Origin: Microbacteriaceae bacterium
GTDB lineage: Bacteria; Actinomycetota; Actinomycetes; Actinomycetales; Microbacteriaceae
Assembly (NCBI GenBank): GCA_024639935.1
Contig: JAHEFZ010000005.1
Location: 1 to 64,000 of the forward strand
Direction of reading: 5' to 3'
Length of the DNA: 64,000 nt
The translations under genes and the position numbers were made by a program. Shown one piece after another: positions 1-7,515 of this stretch. A model generated the notes under the pieces. That model had not been told where the DNA came from. It ran no database searches and saw only the letters and a program-made list of their open reading frames with translations. Position 1 is the first letter of the stretch, and each line of letters begins with the position of its first letter.

Positions 1-288
1 ATCTCGTCGACCACCGAAGCTCCCACGTGTGCCTACCTCTGGCTCGAGCACATGGCGGACCCGGAAACCAATGCACTGGCAACCGGCTACTTCGGTGAAG
101 CTCCGTCGAGCGATGCCGCGTGTGACTTCCGGACGGACTGCGAGGCGTTCCACGCTGGTGACGCCGCGTACGCCGCACAGCTCTGGTACTGGACGACCCC
201 GACGGCCGAGTGCCTCGACGGTCGCACCGATGCCGTCTGTATGGACTACCCCGCCTGGACTCAGGCCTGGCAGGAAATCAAGGGCTAG
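1..288 (+). CDS. ABC transporter substrate-binding protein, polyamine type (C-terminal fragment)
   Basis: The reading frame is open from base 1 and ends at a TAG at 286-288, so only the last 95 residues of the protein are in the window. The fragment is rich in Trp, Tyr and Cys and ends with a helical tail (YPAWTQAWQEIKG) of the kind seen at the C-terminus of PotD-like periplasmic solute-binding proteins. The identification rests mainly on context: two PotB/PotC-type permease genes follow after 19 and 7 bases, in the usual order. The protein would be a lipid-anchored binding subunit that delivers spermidine, putrescine or a similar cation. The ATPase gene (PotA) is not in the window and may lie to the left. 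Confidence 0.65.
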   Translation: MSSTTEAPTCAYLWLEHMADPETNALATGYFGEAPSSDAACDFRTDCEAFHAGDAAYAAQLWYWTTPTAECLDGRTDAVCMDYPAWTQAWQEIKG

Positions 289-307
289 CTAGCCCAAGGA
301 GTAAGAC

Positions 308-1231
308 ATGACCACCGTGTCCTCGTCTGCACCCGAACGGGTCGGGGAGTCGCCATTGCGCGCCTCCCTGGCCCGGCGGGGCTCCGTCTTTCTCTATCGT
401 CACGCCAAGGTTCGTTTGGCGTTGCTGCTTTCAGCACCACTGTTCTGGCTCGGACTTGTCTACATCGCCGCACTAGTCGCGCTTCTCATCACGGCGTTCT
501 GGACCGTCGATTCCTTCACCGGCGAGATCCTCCTCGACTGGAACGTCAACAACATCACCAAGGTGGTCGGTGACGCGCTTTATCACGCGGTCACGCTCCG
601 AACTGTTGGTGCGGCCCTCCTCGTGACAGCCATCGATATCGTCATCGCCCTGCCCATCGCCTTCTTCATGGCAAAAGTTGCTAGTCGGACCGCTCGGCGC
701 GCGCTGGTTATCGCGATCCTCATGCCCCTTTGGGCGTCCTACCTCGTCAAGGCGTATGCCTGGCGAAGCATCCTGGCTCAAGACGGAATCATCGATTGGA
801 TTGTCGGACCTCTGGGAGGTTCGTCCCCCGGATACGGTTTCGACGGTGCCGTCCTGACGCTGGCGTATCTTTGGCTCCCCTTCGTCATTCTGCCCATCTA
901 CACGGCGCTCGAACGCGTCCCCGATTCACTTCTCGATGCGTCAAGTGACCTCGGCGCCAAGACGGGGTCAACCTTTCGACACATCGTTCTGCCGCTGATC
1001 TTTCCCGGGATTGTTGCGGGAAGCATTTTTAGCTTTTCGCTGACGCTCGGCGACTACATCGCCGTCAAAATTGTGGGTGGGGCAACGCAGATGCTGGGAA
1101 CGCTCGTCTACTCGAATGTCGGCGTTGCCAATAACCTGCCCCTTGCCGCCGCGATTTCGCTCATTCCTCTTGCCATCATTTTCATCTACCTCGGGGTCGT
1201 TCGTCGCACAGGCGCCCTCAACAGCCTGTGA
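308..1231 (+). CDS. ABC transporter permease, PotB-like
   Basis: A 307-residue integral membrane protein with about six hydrophobic segments, the first near residue 45. It has the EAA-loop type signature typical of binding-protein-dependent permeases (LLDASSDLGAKTGSTFRHIVLP). Length and order match PotB of spermidine/putrescine importers, the first permease subunit. The start at ATG 308 has an upstream AAGGAG at 297-302. It lies between the binding-protein fragment and the PotC-like gene, so all three are probably one transcript. The substrate is not certain: related systems import putrescine, spermidine, other amines or 2-aminoethylphosphonate. Confidence 0.8.
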   Translation: MTTVSSSAPERVGESPLRASLARRGSVFLYRHAKVRLALLLSAPLFWLGLVYIAALVALLITAFWTVDSFTGEILLDWNVNNITKVVGDALYHAVTLRTVGAALLVTAIDIVIALPIAFFMAKVASRTARRALVIAILMPLWASYLVKAYAWRSILAQDGIIDWIVGPLGGSSPGYGFDGAVLTLAYLWLPFVILPIYTALERVPDSLLDASSDLGAKTGSTFRHIVLPLIFPGIVAGSIFSFSLTLGDYIAVKIVGGATQMLGTLVYSNVGVANNLPLAAAISLIPLAIIFIYLGVVRRTGALNSL

Positions 1232-1238
1232 GACACAA

Positions 1239-2033
1239 ATGAGACTGTCGCTGTCATCCAAAATTGTTTTGTGGGTTACCACGGCGTTGACGCTCGCCTT
1301 CATCTACGTCCCGATTCTCGTTGTTGTTCTCAATTCATTTTCGACGAGTAGAACATTGTCGTGGCCGCCGCCCGGCTTGACCACAGAGTGGTGGGGTAAG
1401 GCGTTGACCAATGCGGGTGCGTTGACTGCGATATCAACGTCGCTCGTCGTCGCCGCGGTATCGACGGTGATTGCCCTATTGCTCGGAACGGCACTCTCCT
1501 TCGCGCTTCATCGCTTTGATTTTTTCGGCAAGTCGACTGTCAATCTTCTCGTCGTTCTTCCGATCGCACTTCCTGGAATCGTCACCGGAATCGCTCTCAA
1601 CAATGCCTTCCGGACGATGCTCGACATGCAGTTGGGCTGGTTCACAATCATCGTCGCCCACGCAACATTCTGTGTCGTGACGGTTTTCAACAATGTCTTT
1701 GCTCGTTTGCGCCGGGTCGGGACTTCGCTGGAGGAAGCGTCCAGCGACCTTGGTGCGGGAATCTGGACAACATTTCGACTCGTGACATTCCCACAAATTC
1801 GCTCGGCCCTCTTTGCCGGCGGATTGCTGTCGTTCGCGCTCTCGTTCGACGAGATCATCGTCACTACGTTTACCGCCGGTAGCGGTGTTCAGACACTACC
1901 GATTTTCATCCTCGATAATATGTTCCGCCCGAATCAAGCGCCCATCGTCGCAGTGGTGGCCGTCGTCATGATCCTCATTGCGATTGTGCCTATTTATCTT
2001 GCGCAGCGACTCACGGCAACCGACGATCGCTAA
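1239..2033 (+). CDS. ABC transporter permease, PotC-like
   Basis: A 264-residue permease subunit starting MRLSLSSKIVLW, with six predicted membrane segments and an EAA loop (EEASSDLGAGIWTTFRLVTFPQ). The ORF track starts at 1071, inside the upstream permease. The ATG at 1239, 7 bases after that gene stops, is the natural start and gives the usual PotC length. It would pair with the PotB-like subunit to form the membrane channel. Its TAA stop (2031-2033) overlaps the stop of the converging TadE-like gene (2030-2032), so there is no room for a separate terminator. Confidence 0.8.
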   Translation: MRLSLSSKIVLWVTTALTLAFIYVPILVVVLNSFSTSRTLSWPPPGLTTEWWGKALTNAGALTAISTSLVVAAVSTVIALLLGTALSFALHRFDFFGKSTVNLLVVLPIALPGIVTGIALNNAFRTMLDMQLGWFTIIVAHATFCVVTVFNNVFARLRRVGTSLEEASSDLGAGIWTTFRLVTFPQIRSALFAGGLLSFALSFDEIIVTTFTAGSGVQTLPIFILDNMFRPNQAPIVAVVAVVMILIAIVPIYLAQRLTATDDR

Positions 2034-2332
2034 CGGTCCGGTCCCGCGACGGCCGATGCGGTGACTCCGTCAATCGTGATCTGAACCGTCGCGACGCCAT
2101 CCGTTACGCCACAGGAATTCTGGGCTGGAAATTCCGGCTCACACGGGGTCGTGTTCCCCGCCAAGGCACGAGTGGCAACCGCCGATGCGGTGAGTTCCGC
2201 GTTTCGAATCGCGTCCGTCACGCGAAGAATCACCGCCGCGCCTCCTAGCCCTCCCAAGCCAAGTAACACCACCGCCCCGAACATGACGAGTGAGGTCACG
2301 CTGCCAGAGCCGCGATCTAGCGAGGAGCGCAC
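2030..2332 (-). CDS. TadE-like secretion-neighbourhood protein (Rv3654c type)
   Basis: A 100-residue protein starting at GTG 2332, inside the end of the preceding tadE gene. It opens with a short charged and glycine/serine-rich stretch (DRGSGSVTSLV) followed by a single hydrophobic helix and an Ala-rich segment, then a Cys pair (PCEPEFPAQNSC). This is the layout of the TadE-like proteins annotated in actinobacteria as helicase/secretion neighbourhood TadE-like proteins (mycobacterial Rv3654c). It is likely a minor pseudopilin of a Tad-type pilus or secretion apparatus. The longer ORF from 2542 would cover most of tadE and was not used. Confidence 0.7.
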   Translation of the reverse strand: MRSSLDRGSGSVTSLVMFGAVVLLGLGGLGGAAVILRVTDAIRNAELTASAVATRALAGNTTPCEPEFPAQNSCGVTDGVATVQITIDGVTASAVAGPDR

Positions 2333-2649
2333 TGTGTCACCGTGACATTTCCCATCAGCGGGAGCGGCGGCGGAAGCCAGACGTCCACACAGACCTCGAG
2401 AGGCTCGCGACGAACGGACCAGTCCCCGGACGGAACGATTTCTTCCGATGCCGACACGCTTGCCCTCTCTGGCTCTCCGCGAACAATTTTTCGGGCGGTC
2501 TCGGCGGCAACCGATGTCGCCGAGATAGCGTCCATTGACCATCGAATCGCACCGAGAACGAGTCCGACAACGATTAGCAGACTGGGAATGGCGATAGCAA
2601 GTTCAGCGGTAACGAGCCCGCGCTCGTCACGTGACGATCGACAGAGCAC
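2317..2649 (-). CDS. TadE family pseudopilin
   Basis: A 110-residue protein with the TadE signature: a short N-terminal leader followed by RGLVTAELAIAIPSLLIVVGL. The Glu after the processing-type site and the single long helix are typical of Tad minor pilins. The rest is a small extracytoplasmic domain with a Cys pair (EVCVDVWL and TQCAPR). It overlaps the upstream pilin-like gene by 23 bases and the downstream TadE-like gene by 16 bases, so the three are translationally coupled. The tadA and tadBC genes it should work with are 23 kb away on the same strand. Confidence 0.8.
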   Translation of the reverse strand: MLCRSSRDERGLVTAELAIAIPSLLIVVGLVLGAIRWSMDAISATSVAAETARKIVRGEPERASVSASEEIVPSGDWSVRREPLEVCVDVWLPPPLPLMGNVTVTQCAPR

Positions 2650-2812
2650 CGCTGATGAGGTCGGTCAGAAGGTTTTGCACCGGATTGCTCTTGAGAACGA
2701 CGGCGAGCAGGCCCGCAAATCCCGCGGCAGCGACCGTCGCGATGGCGTATTCCGCGGTGGCAGCACCGCGTTCACATGTACTTGTATTGGGTGGAGTGAA
2801 TGTATTGATCAT
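2627..2812 (-). CDS. Flp/DUF4244-type small pilin
   Basis: A 61-residue protein with the segment ERGAATAEYAIATVAAAGFAG, the type IVb/Flp-like pilin pattern: a Gly-Ala processing region, Glu at about +5 and a hydrophobic helix of about 20 residues. Actinobacterial versions are usually annotated DUF4244. It is probably the major structural subunit of the Tad-type fibre whose other parts are tadE here and tadA/tadBC at 25.6-27.3 kb. No strong ribosome binding site is visible before ATG 2812. This gene would directly follow the tadBC-like gene in the usual actinobacterial order, but here it begins beside a catabolic operon. Confidence 0.75.
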   Translation of the reverse strand: MINTFTPPNTSTCERGAATAEYAIATVAAAGFAGLLAVVLKSNPVQNLLTDLISGALSIVT

Positions 2813-3166
2813 TCAGCCAGAATGACGATCTCCAGGAAATTACTGTGAATGATGCGCCAACCTGTGCAAAGTTCCTACGGCGAGCGCCCTGCGGACAAAG
2901 ATTTTCACTACATCACGAGATAAAGCGCCAGTCAACACGACGGTCACGGTGTTCACACTGGTCGGACTTAATGATGTGACAAAGCAGTACGGTCCATACC
3001 TCCGTCGACGCGCCATGGACCAGTAATCGAGAGACCACAAGCCAGAAAGAGCGATTCCGTCGCCGCAAATTCGAGAAATCTGGAGTGTTGTGGACACCGT
3101 GTTTGTTCATCTAGACTAAACACACACAAAAGTTCCAGAATGGGGCGACATGTCAAGGAGGACATG
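2813..3166. other. Divergent intergenic region between pilin gene and SDR operon
   Basis: About 350 bases without a convincing gene. The ORFs listed here on the minus strand have no recognisable composition. The right part holds the promoter and inverted repeat described separately. A strong Shine-Dalgarno AAGGAGG (3155-3161) precedes ATG 3167. No clear promoter for the leftward pilin gene was seen. This is the left edge of the DNA that separates the two halves of the Tad locus. Confidence 0.6.
3088..3123 (+). promoter_or_regulatory. Candidate promoter with overlapping operator for the SDR operon
   Basis: TTGTGG (3088-3093) and TAGACT (3112-3117), separated by 18 bases, form a plausible -35/-10 pair upstream of the SDR gene. 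An interrupted inverted repeat, GTGTTTGTTC-ATCTA-GACTAAACAC (3099-3123, 8 of 10 positions symmetric), lies over the spacer and -10. That position suits a repressor site. A related half-site GACTTAACAC occurs at about 16948-16957 before the XRE-cupin regulator. Confidence 0.4.
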
Positions 3167-3946
3167 ATGGGATCGCGAATGGCTGGGCGCACCGTGATTG
3201 TCACTGGTGGAGCTTCGGGTATTGGTTTGGGTATCTCGACAGGCTTGGCCGCTGAAGGCGCTAACCTCGTCATCGCCGATGTCAATCTCGACAACGCTCA
3301 AAAGGCCGCCGATGCTATCTCCCAGTCCGGAGGTAAGGCCATCGCCGTGAATGTTGATGTCACAAAGCGTGAATCAGTCACGGCTGGCGTTGAACGAGCG
3401 GTGCAGGAATTCGGAAAATTGGATTGCTACTTCAATAACGCTGGGTTCAACAAGCCGATGAAGTTTCTGGATGTGACCGAAGAGAATTTCACCGCAATCA
3501 TGAATGTCAATGCCTTGGCTGTTTTTGTCGGTACACAAGAAGCGGCGAAACAATTCATTCGCCAAGGCACCGGCGGGAAGGTAGTCAACACCGCCTCGAT
3601 CGCTGGTCGATCGGGTTTTCCGAGTTTTGCACCATACAGTGCGTCCAAGGCCGCCGTCATTTCCATCACCCAAGCAGCTGCACGGGCACTCGCCGAACAC
3701 AACATCACCGTGAACGCCTTCTCGCCCGGGGTGGTTCAGACACCTCTGTGGACCGCGCTGGACAAAGACCTAGAAGAAATTGGCGAAGGCGATTCGGGTT
3801 TCGACTCCATGGCGGCGGGAATTCTCGTAGGCCGAGCCGCACAACCGGACGATATCGTCCCAACGGCGTTGTTCCTCGCCAGTAGCGATTCTGATTACGT
3901 CACGGGACAAACAATGGCAATAGACGGCGGAATGATTCTGGTCTAG
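3167..3946 (+). CDS. SDR family NAD(P)-dependent oxidoreductase
   Basis: A 259-residue classical short-chain dehydrogenase. It has the cofactor motif TGGASGIGLG near the N-terminus, NNAGF, the catalytic Ser in NTASIAG, YSASK with catalytic Tyr and Lys, and the C-terminal VTGQTMAIDGG. Asp in VIADVN after beta-2 points to NAD rather than NADP. The sequence is in the range of meso-2,3-butanediol, sorbitol or ribitol dehydrogenases, so oxidation of a secondary alcohol is likely. ATG 3167 sits 5 bases after AAGGAGG; ATG 3164 is also possible, and the track start 3140 has no such site. It is the first gene of a five-gene operon with an M24 protein and three Zn-type dehydrogenases. Confidence 0.8.
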   Translation: MGSRMAGRTVIVTGGASGIGLGISTGLAAEGANLVIADVNLDNAQKAADAISQSGGKAIAVNVDVTKRESVTAGVERAVQEFGKLDCYFNNAGFNKPMKFLDVTEENFTAIMNVNALAVFVGTQEAAKQFIRQGTGGKVVNTASIAGRSGFPSFAPYSASKAAVISITQAAARALAEHNITVNAFSPGVVQTPLWTALDKDLEEIGEGDSGFDSMAAGILVGRAAQPDDIVPTALFLASSDSDYVTGQTMAIDGGMILV

Positions 3947-3977
3947 CCAGAACTTAGTCCTCAACGAAAGGTACATC

Positions 3978-5360
3978 ATGACAACGGCAACATTCGGAAC
4001 CAACCAGGTCGACTGGGAACAGCGTTTGGATTTTGACAAGCTTCGCTCTGATCGACTTGTCAAATTGAAGGCTGAACTCGAAAAGTCTGACGTCGGTGCG
4101 TTGTTGGCGTTTGATTTTGCAAACATTCGATACATGTCATCGACCCACATCGGAACCTGGGCGATTGACAAAGCGATCCGTTTCGCTCTGGTTACTCGAA
4201 AATCCGATCCGATCGTGTGGGACTTTGGCTCTGCCGCAAAACATCACCAGTTGTACAACCCGTGGCTCGCCACCACGACTGCTGAAGCAGACGCCGACCC
4301 GCATGCCCCTCACCATGGGGCGGTAAAGCCACGCGCGGAATCGGGTGCACGCGCCGGGATTTCTACTCTTCGGGGGGCGTTCAACCCCGACGCGGGAATT
4401 GCCGACGAAGTCGCCGCAAAAATCAAGCGGGAACTTGAAAAGTTTGGTTTGCTCAATGAACCTTTGGGAATCGACATTGTTGAACTTCCGATTCTGTTTG
4501 CGCTTCAGCGCGCCGGCATCACCGTCGTTGATGGCCAGCAGATCTTTTTGAACGCTCGCGCTATCAAGACCAGCGAAGAAATCGGTTTGCTTACCCAGGC
4601 TGCATCGATGGTGGATGCCGCCTACGAGAAGCTTTACGAGTTTCTTCGACCCGGCGTTCGAGAGAACGAGGCGGTTGGACTGGTCTCTAAAGTTCTCTAC
4701 GATCTTGGATCCGAATACGTCGAGGGCGTCAACGCTATTTCTGGCGAACGCTGTTCACCTCACCCACACGTGTATTCAGACCGCTTGATTCGACCTGGAG
4801 ACCCAGCGTTCTTTGATATCTTGCACAGCTATCAGGGCTACCGCACCTGCTACTACCGCACCTTTGCGGTTGGTTCTGCGAGCACCGCGCAGCACGACGC
4901 ATACAAACGCGCCCGCGAATACATGGACCGCGCCATCGCGTTGGTTCGCCCGGGTGCAACGACAGCAGACATCGTTGCCGTGTGGCCCAAGGCAGAAGAG
5001 TTCGGCTTTGCGAATGAAGAGGCCGCCTTTGCATTGCAATACGGCCACGGTGTCGGTCTGTCGATCTGGGAAAAGCCCATTTTCTCTCGCCTCGTCTCGT
5101 TCGATCACCCCGAAGTTCTTCACGAAGGAATGGTTTTTGCGCTGGAAACCTACTGGCCATCATCTGACGGCTGGGGCGCCGCTCGAATCGAAGAGGAAGT
5201 CGTTGTCACCGCCACGGGATGCCAAGTGATCACTAAGTTCCCTGCCGAGGATCTCCTGGTTGCTGGGCAACGCTACTACTCGGTGGGTGGCCCACTTCCA
5301 CTCGAACGTGATTCTCAATCACACCTCAACACCGTTGCCGGTCGCGGTCAAAAAGCGTAG
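3978..5360 (+). CDS. M24-fold (creatinase/prolidase/DddP-like) hydrolase with an altered metal site
   Basis: A 460-residue protein with the two-domain layout of the M24 pita-bread family. The N-terminal creatinase-like domain has NIRYMSSTHIGTW, and the catalytic half begins around ARAIKTSEEI. Expected metal ligands are Asp280 (FFDIL), His357 (YGHGVG), Glu390 (FALETYW) and Glu405 (ARIEEE). The second Asp, normally 11 residues after the first, is Cys291 here (YRTCYYRTF). Spacing and motifs such as SGERCSPHP resemble the DMSP lyase DddP, but the extra DddP Asp and the second ligand Asp are missing, so DddP activity is doubtful. Members of this fold cleave C-N or C-S bonds. It sits inside an alcohol-dehydrogenase operon, which suggests a catabolic hydrolase or lyase rather than a peptidase. 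Confidence 0.7.
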   Translation: MTTATFGTNQVDWEQRLDFDKLRSDRLVKLKAELEKSDVGALLAFDFANIRYMSSTHIGTWAIDKAIRFALVTRKSDPIVWDFGSAAKHHQLYNPWLATTTAEADADPHAPHHGAVKPRAESGARAGISTLRGAFNPDAGIADEVAAKIKRELEKFGLLNEPLGIDIVELPILFALQRAGITVVDGQQIFLNARAIKTSEEIGLLTQAASMVDAAYEKLYEFLRPGVRENEAVGLVSKVLYDLGSEYVEGVNAISGERCSPHPHVYSDRLIRPGDPAFFDILHSYQGYRTCYYRTFAVGSASTAQHDAYKRAREYMDRAIALVRPGATTADIVAVWPKAEEFGFANEEAAFALQYGHGVGLSIWEKPIFSRLVSFDHPEVLHEGMVFALETYWPSSDGWGAARIEEEVVVTATGCQVITKFPAEDLLVAGQRYYSVGGPLPLERDSQSHLNTVAGRGQKA

Positions 5361-5368
5361 CGATACTG

Positions 5369-6430
5369 ATGGGAAAAATGAAAGCCGCCGTTTACCACGC
5401 AGCGGGTGATGTTCGCATCGAAGAGCGCGATGTGCCCGTACCGTCGTCCGGCGAGGTGTTGCTCAAGGTCCTACGCTCGGGAATGTGCGGAACCGACGCA
5501 TCGGAATTCAAATCGGGTCCCAAAATTTTTGCCACGCAAACTCGGCACCCCGTGAGCGGCCACGAAGGCCCCATGATTCTGGGGCACGAGTTTATTGGCG
5601 AAATTGTTGGCGATGTTGACGCATCGTCCGGATTCGCGACCGGTGATCGGGTGGCTTCGGGGGCTGGAATTTCGTGTGGAAAATGCACGCGGTGCGCGGA
5701 AATGCGCACGAATTTGTGCGAAAAATACGTGACGCTTGGTTTGAACCGCGATGGCGGAATGGCAGAATACGTTGCCGTTCCAACCAGCACACTGGTGAAA
5801 ATTCCTGAAGAGCTAAGTTTGGATGCCGCCGGAATTGCGCAACCACTTGCGGTTGGCTTGCATGCCGCGCGACGTGCCGGCGTCCGCGATGGCGACAAGG
5901 TGTTGCTGATTGGCGCCGGCGCAATCGGAACATTCGTCTTGGCTGGACTGAAAAAACTTTTTTCGGCAGAGGTAACCGTGCTCGATTTCGGCGGGAGCCG
6001 GCTAGAGCGCGCGGCCAGGCTCGGGGCGGATCACACCGTTGAAGTCGGCGAAAACGCTGAAGCGGACATCGCGAAAATCTTTGGCAACGCAGGAATTGAT
6101 GTGATCATCGAGGCCAGCGGTGCACCCGGCCAGCTTCAATTCGCCATTGGCTTGGTCAAGCGAGGTGGCAACATATTGCAGGTTGGTTTGCCCTCAACCA
6201 AACAAGAAATTGATGTGCACAAGATTGTCATGAGCGAAATCAACATCCGAACCACCCTCGCCCATGTCTGCGATCAAGACCTCGGACCAGCACTCGAAAT
6301 TTTGGGTGCAACAACATTGGCTGCAGAGTTGATTGAGGGCGTCTATCCGCTCTCAGAAATAAGCACTCAACTTGAGCTTCTCGGCACGGGCAAAATTCAG
6401 GGCAAAGTCCTTTTCGATCCATCGCGTTGA
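5369..6430 (+). CDS. Zinc-dependent alcohol dehydrogenase (threonine/sorbitol dehydrogenase type)
   Basis: A 353-residue medium-chain dehydrogenase/reductase. The catalytic zinc ligands are visible as Cys in GMCGTD and the His-Glu pair in ILGHEF. The structural zinc loop has four Cys (ISCGKCTRCAEMRTNLC). The Rossmann motif is GAGAIG, followed by an acidic residue (VLDFG) that fits NAD. It is probably a polyol or hydroxy-acid dehydrogenase. It starts 8 bases after the M24 gene; ATG 5369 and ATG 5378 are both possible, and neither has a strong ribosome binding site. It is the first of three MDR enzymes in tandem, so successive oxidations of one substrate or handling of stereoisomers is likely. 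Confidence 0.8.
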   Translation: MGKMKAAVYHAAGDVRIEERDVPVPSSGEVLLKVLRSGMCGTDASEFKSGPKIFATQTRHPVSGHEGPMILGHEFIGEIVGDVDASSGFATGDRVASGAGISCGKCTRCAEMRTNLCEKYVTLGLNRDGGMAEYVAVPTSTLVKIPEELSLDAAGIAQPLAVGLHAARRAGVRDGDKVLLIGAGAIGTFVLAGLKKLFSAEVTVLDFGGSRLERAARLGADHTVEVGENAEADIAKIFGNAGIDVIIEASGAPGQLQFAIGLVKRGGNILQVGLPSTKQEIDVHKIVMSEINIRTTLAHVCDQDLGPALEILGATTLAAELIEGVYPLSEISTQLELLGTGKIQGKVLFDPSR

Positions 6431-6454
6431 ACACGGAAATACTAAGGAGCAACA

Positions 6455-7513
6455 ATGAAGGCAGCAATCTTTTACGGAGCGAAAGACATCCGCGTTGACA
6501 ACGTGGCTGAACCCCAGTCGGTAGGCGTTGGCGAAGTACGGCTCAAACCTTTTTGGTGTGGAATCTGTGGCACGGATGTGCACGAATACGCAATGGGGCC
6601 GATTGTGATTCCGTCTCAGCCACACAAGCTCAATGGCTCGATCCTGCCTCAGATTCTTGGTCACGAGTTCTCTGCCGAAGTCTTGGAAGTTGGCAAGGGA
6701 GTGACCAATGTAAAGGTTGGCGATCGTGTTTCGGCGATGCCGTTGTTGTCCTGTGGCGTGTGCTACTTCTGTTCGCGCGGCGACAACCACCTCTGCACCT
6801 CAATGGCGTGTATTGGTTTGAGCTGCGAATGGGGCGGCATCGCAGAACAAGCGGTCGTTCCAGCCGCCAACGTCTTCACCTTGCACGACAACGTTTCGGA
6901 CGTCGCCGGTGCACTCGTTGAGCCAACCGCGGTAGCTGCCTACGGTGTCGACCGCGGAAATGTTCGCCCGGGAGATACGATTCTCATCACGGGCGCGGGT
7001 CCGATCGGCGCACTGGCAGCGCTCTACGCCGAAAATCTCGGAGCACGCGTCTACGTTTCAGAGCTCAACCCAAACCGTCAAAAGATGATGAATGACCTTG
7101 GCGTTGCGACACTGCTGGACCCGACCAAAGACGACGTCATCGCCGCGTTGAAAGATGCCACCGGCGGTATCGGCGTTGACGCCGTCATCGAATGTTCGGG
7201 GAACGAACGGGCACTGCAGACAGCAATCAAAGCCGTTCGCTCGGGTGGATACGTGGTTCAGACTGGGTTGCACACGAAGCCTGCGTCAATCGAGCCGATG
7301 GAACTTGCCGAGCGCGAAATTACGTACACGGGGACCTGGTGCTACCCGGTAACGGACTGGCCACGAATCATCGACTTGATCGGTCGACGCGGACTCCAGG
7401 TTGAAAAGGTTGTGAGCTCGAAAATCAATATGGACGACATCGTGACAAAAGGCTTCGAAGAACTTGTATCGCCAACCGGAACCGAAACCAAAGTACTAGT
7501 GAGGGGACACTAA
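6455..7513 (+). CDS. 2,3-butanediol dehydrogenase-like zinc alcohol dehydrogenase
   Basis: A 352-residue MDR protein with the features of (R,R)-2,3-butanediol dehydrogenases (BdhA): start MKAAIFYGAKDIRVDN, FWCGICGTDVHEYAMGP, a proline-rich insertion before ILGHEFSAEV, and GALVEPTAVAAYG. The four-Cys structural zinc loop is present (SCGVCYFCSRGDNHLC). The Rossmann motif is GAGPIG with Glu in VSELN, which suits NAD. The family oxidises butanediol, and close relatives act on other vicinal diols. A good ribosome binding site (AAGGAG) precedes ATG 6455. With the SDR at 3167 it could convert diol stereoisomers to a ketol, which the E1/E2 pair at 17.8-21.3 kb could cleave if it is of the acetoin type (inference). 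Confidence 0.75.
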   Translation: MKAAIFYGAKDIRVDNVAEPQSVGVGEVRLKPFWCGICGTDVHEYAMGPIVIPSQPHKLNGSILPQILGHEFSAEVLEVGKGVTNVKVGDRVSAMPLLSCGVCYFCSRGDNHLCTSMACIGLSCEWGGIAEQAVVPAANVFTLHDNVSDVAGALVEPTAVAAYGVDRGNVRPGDTILITGAGPIGALAALYAENLGARVYVSELNPNRQKMMNDLGVATLLDPTKDDVIAALKDATGGIGVDAVIECSGNERALQTAIKAVRSGGYVVQTGLHTKPASIEPMELAEREITYTGTWCYPVTDWPRIIDLIGRRGLQVEKVVSSKINMDDIVTKGFEELVSPTGTETKVLVRGH

Positions 7514-7515
7514 TC

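Noticed and set aside
3978-5360. Call of DMSP lyase DddP
   Set aside because: Overall pattern is similar, but two metal-site Asp residues characteristic of DddP are Phe and Cys here, so only the fold is claimed.
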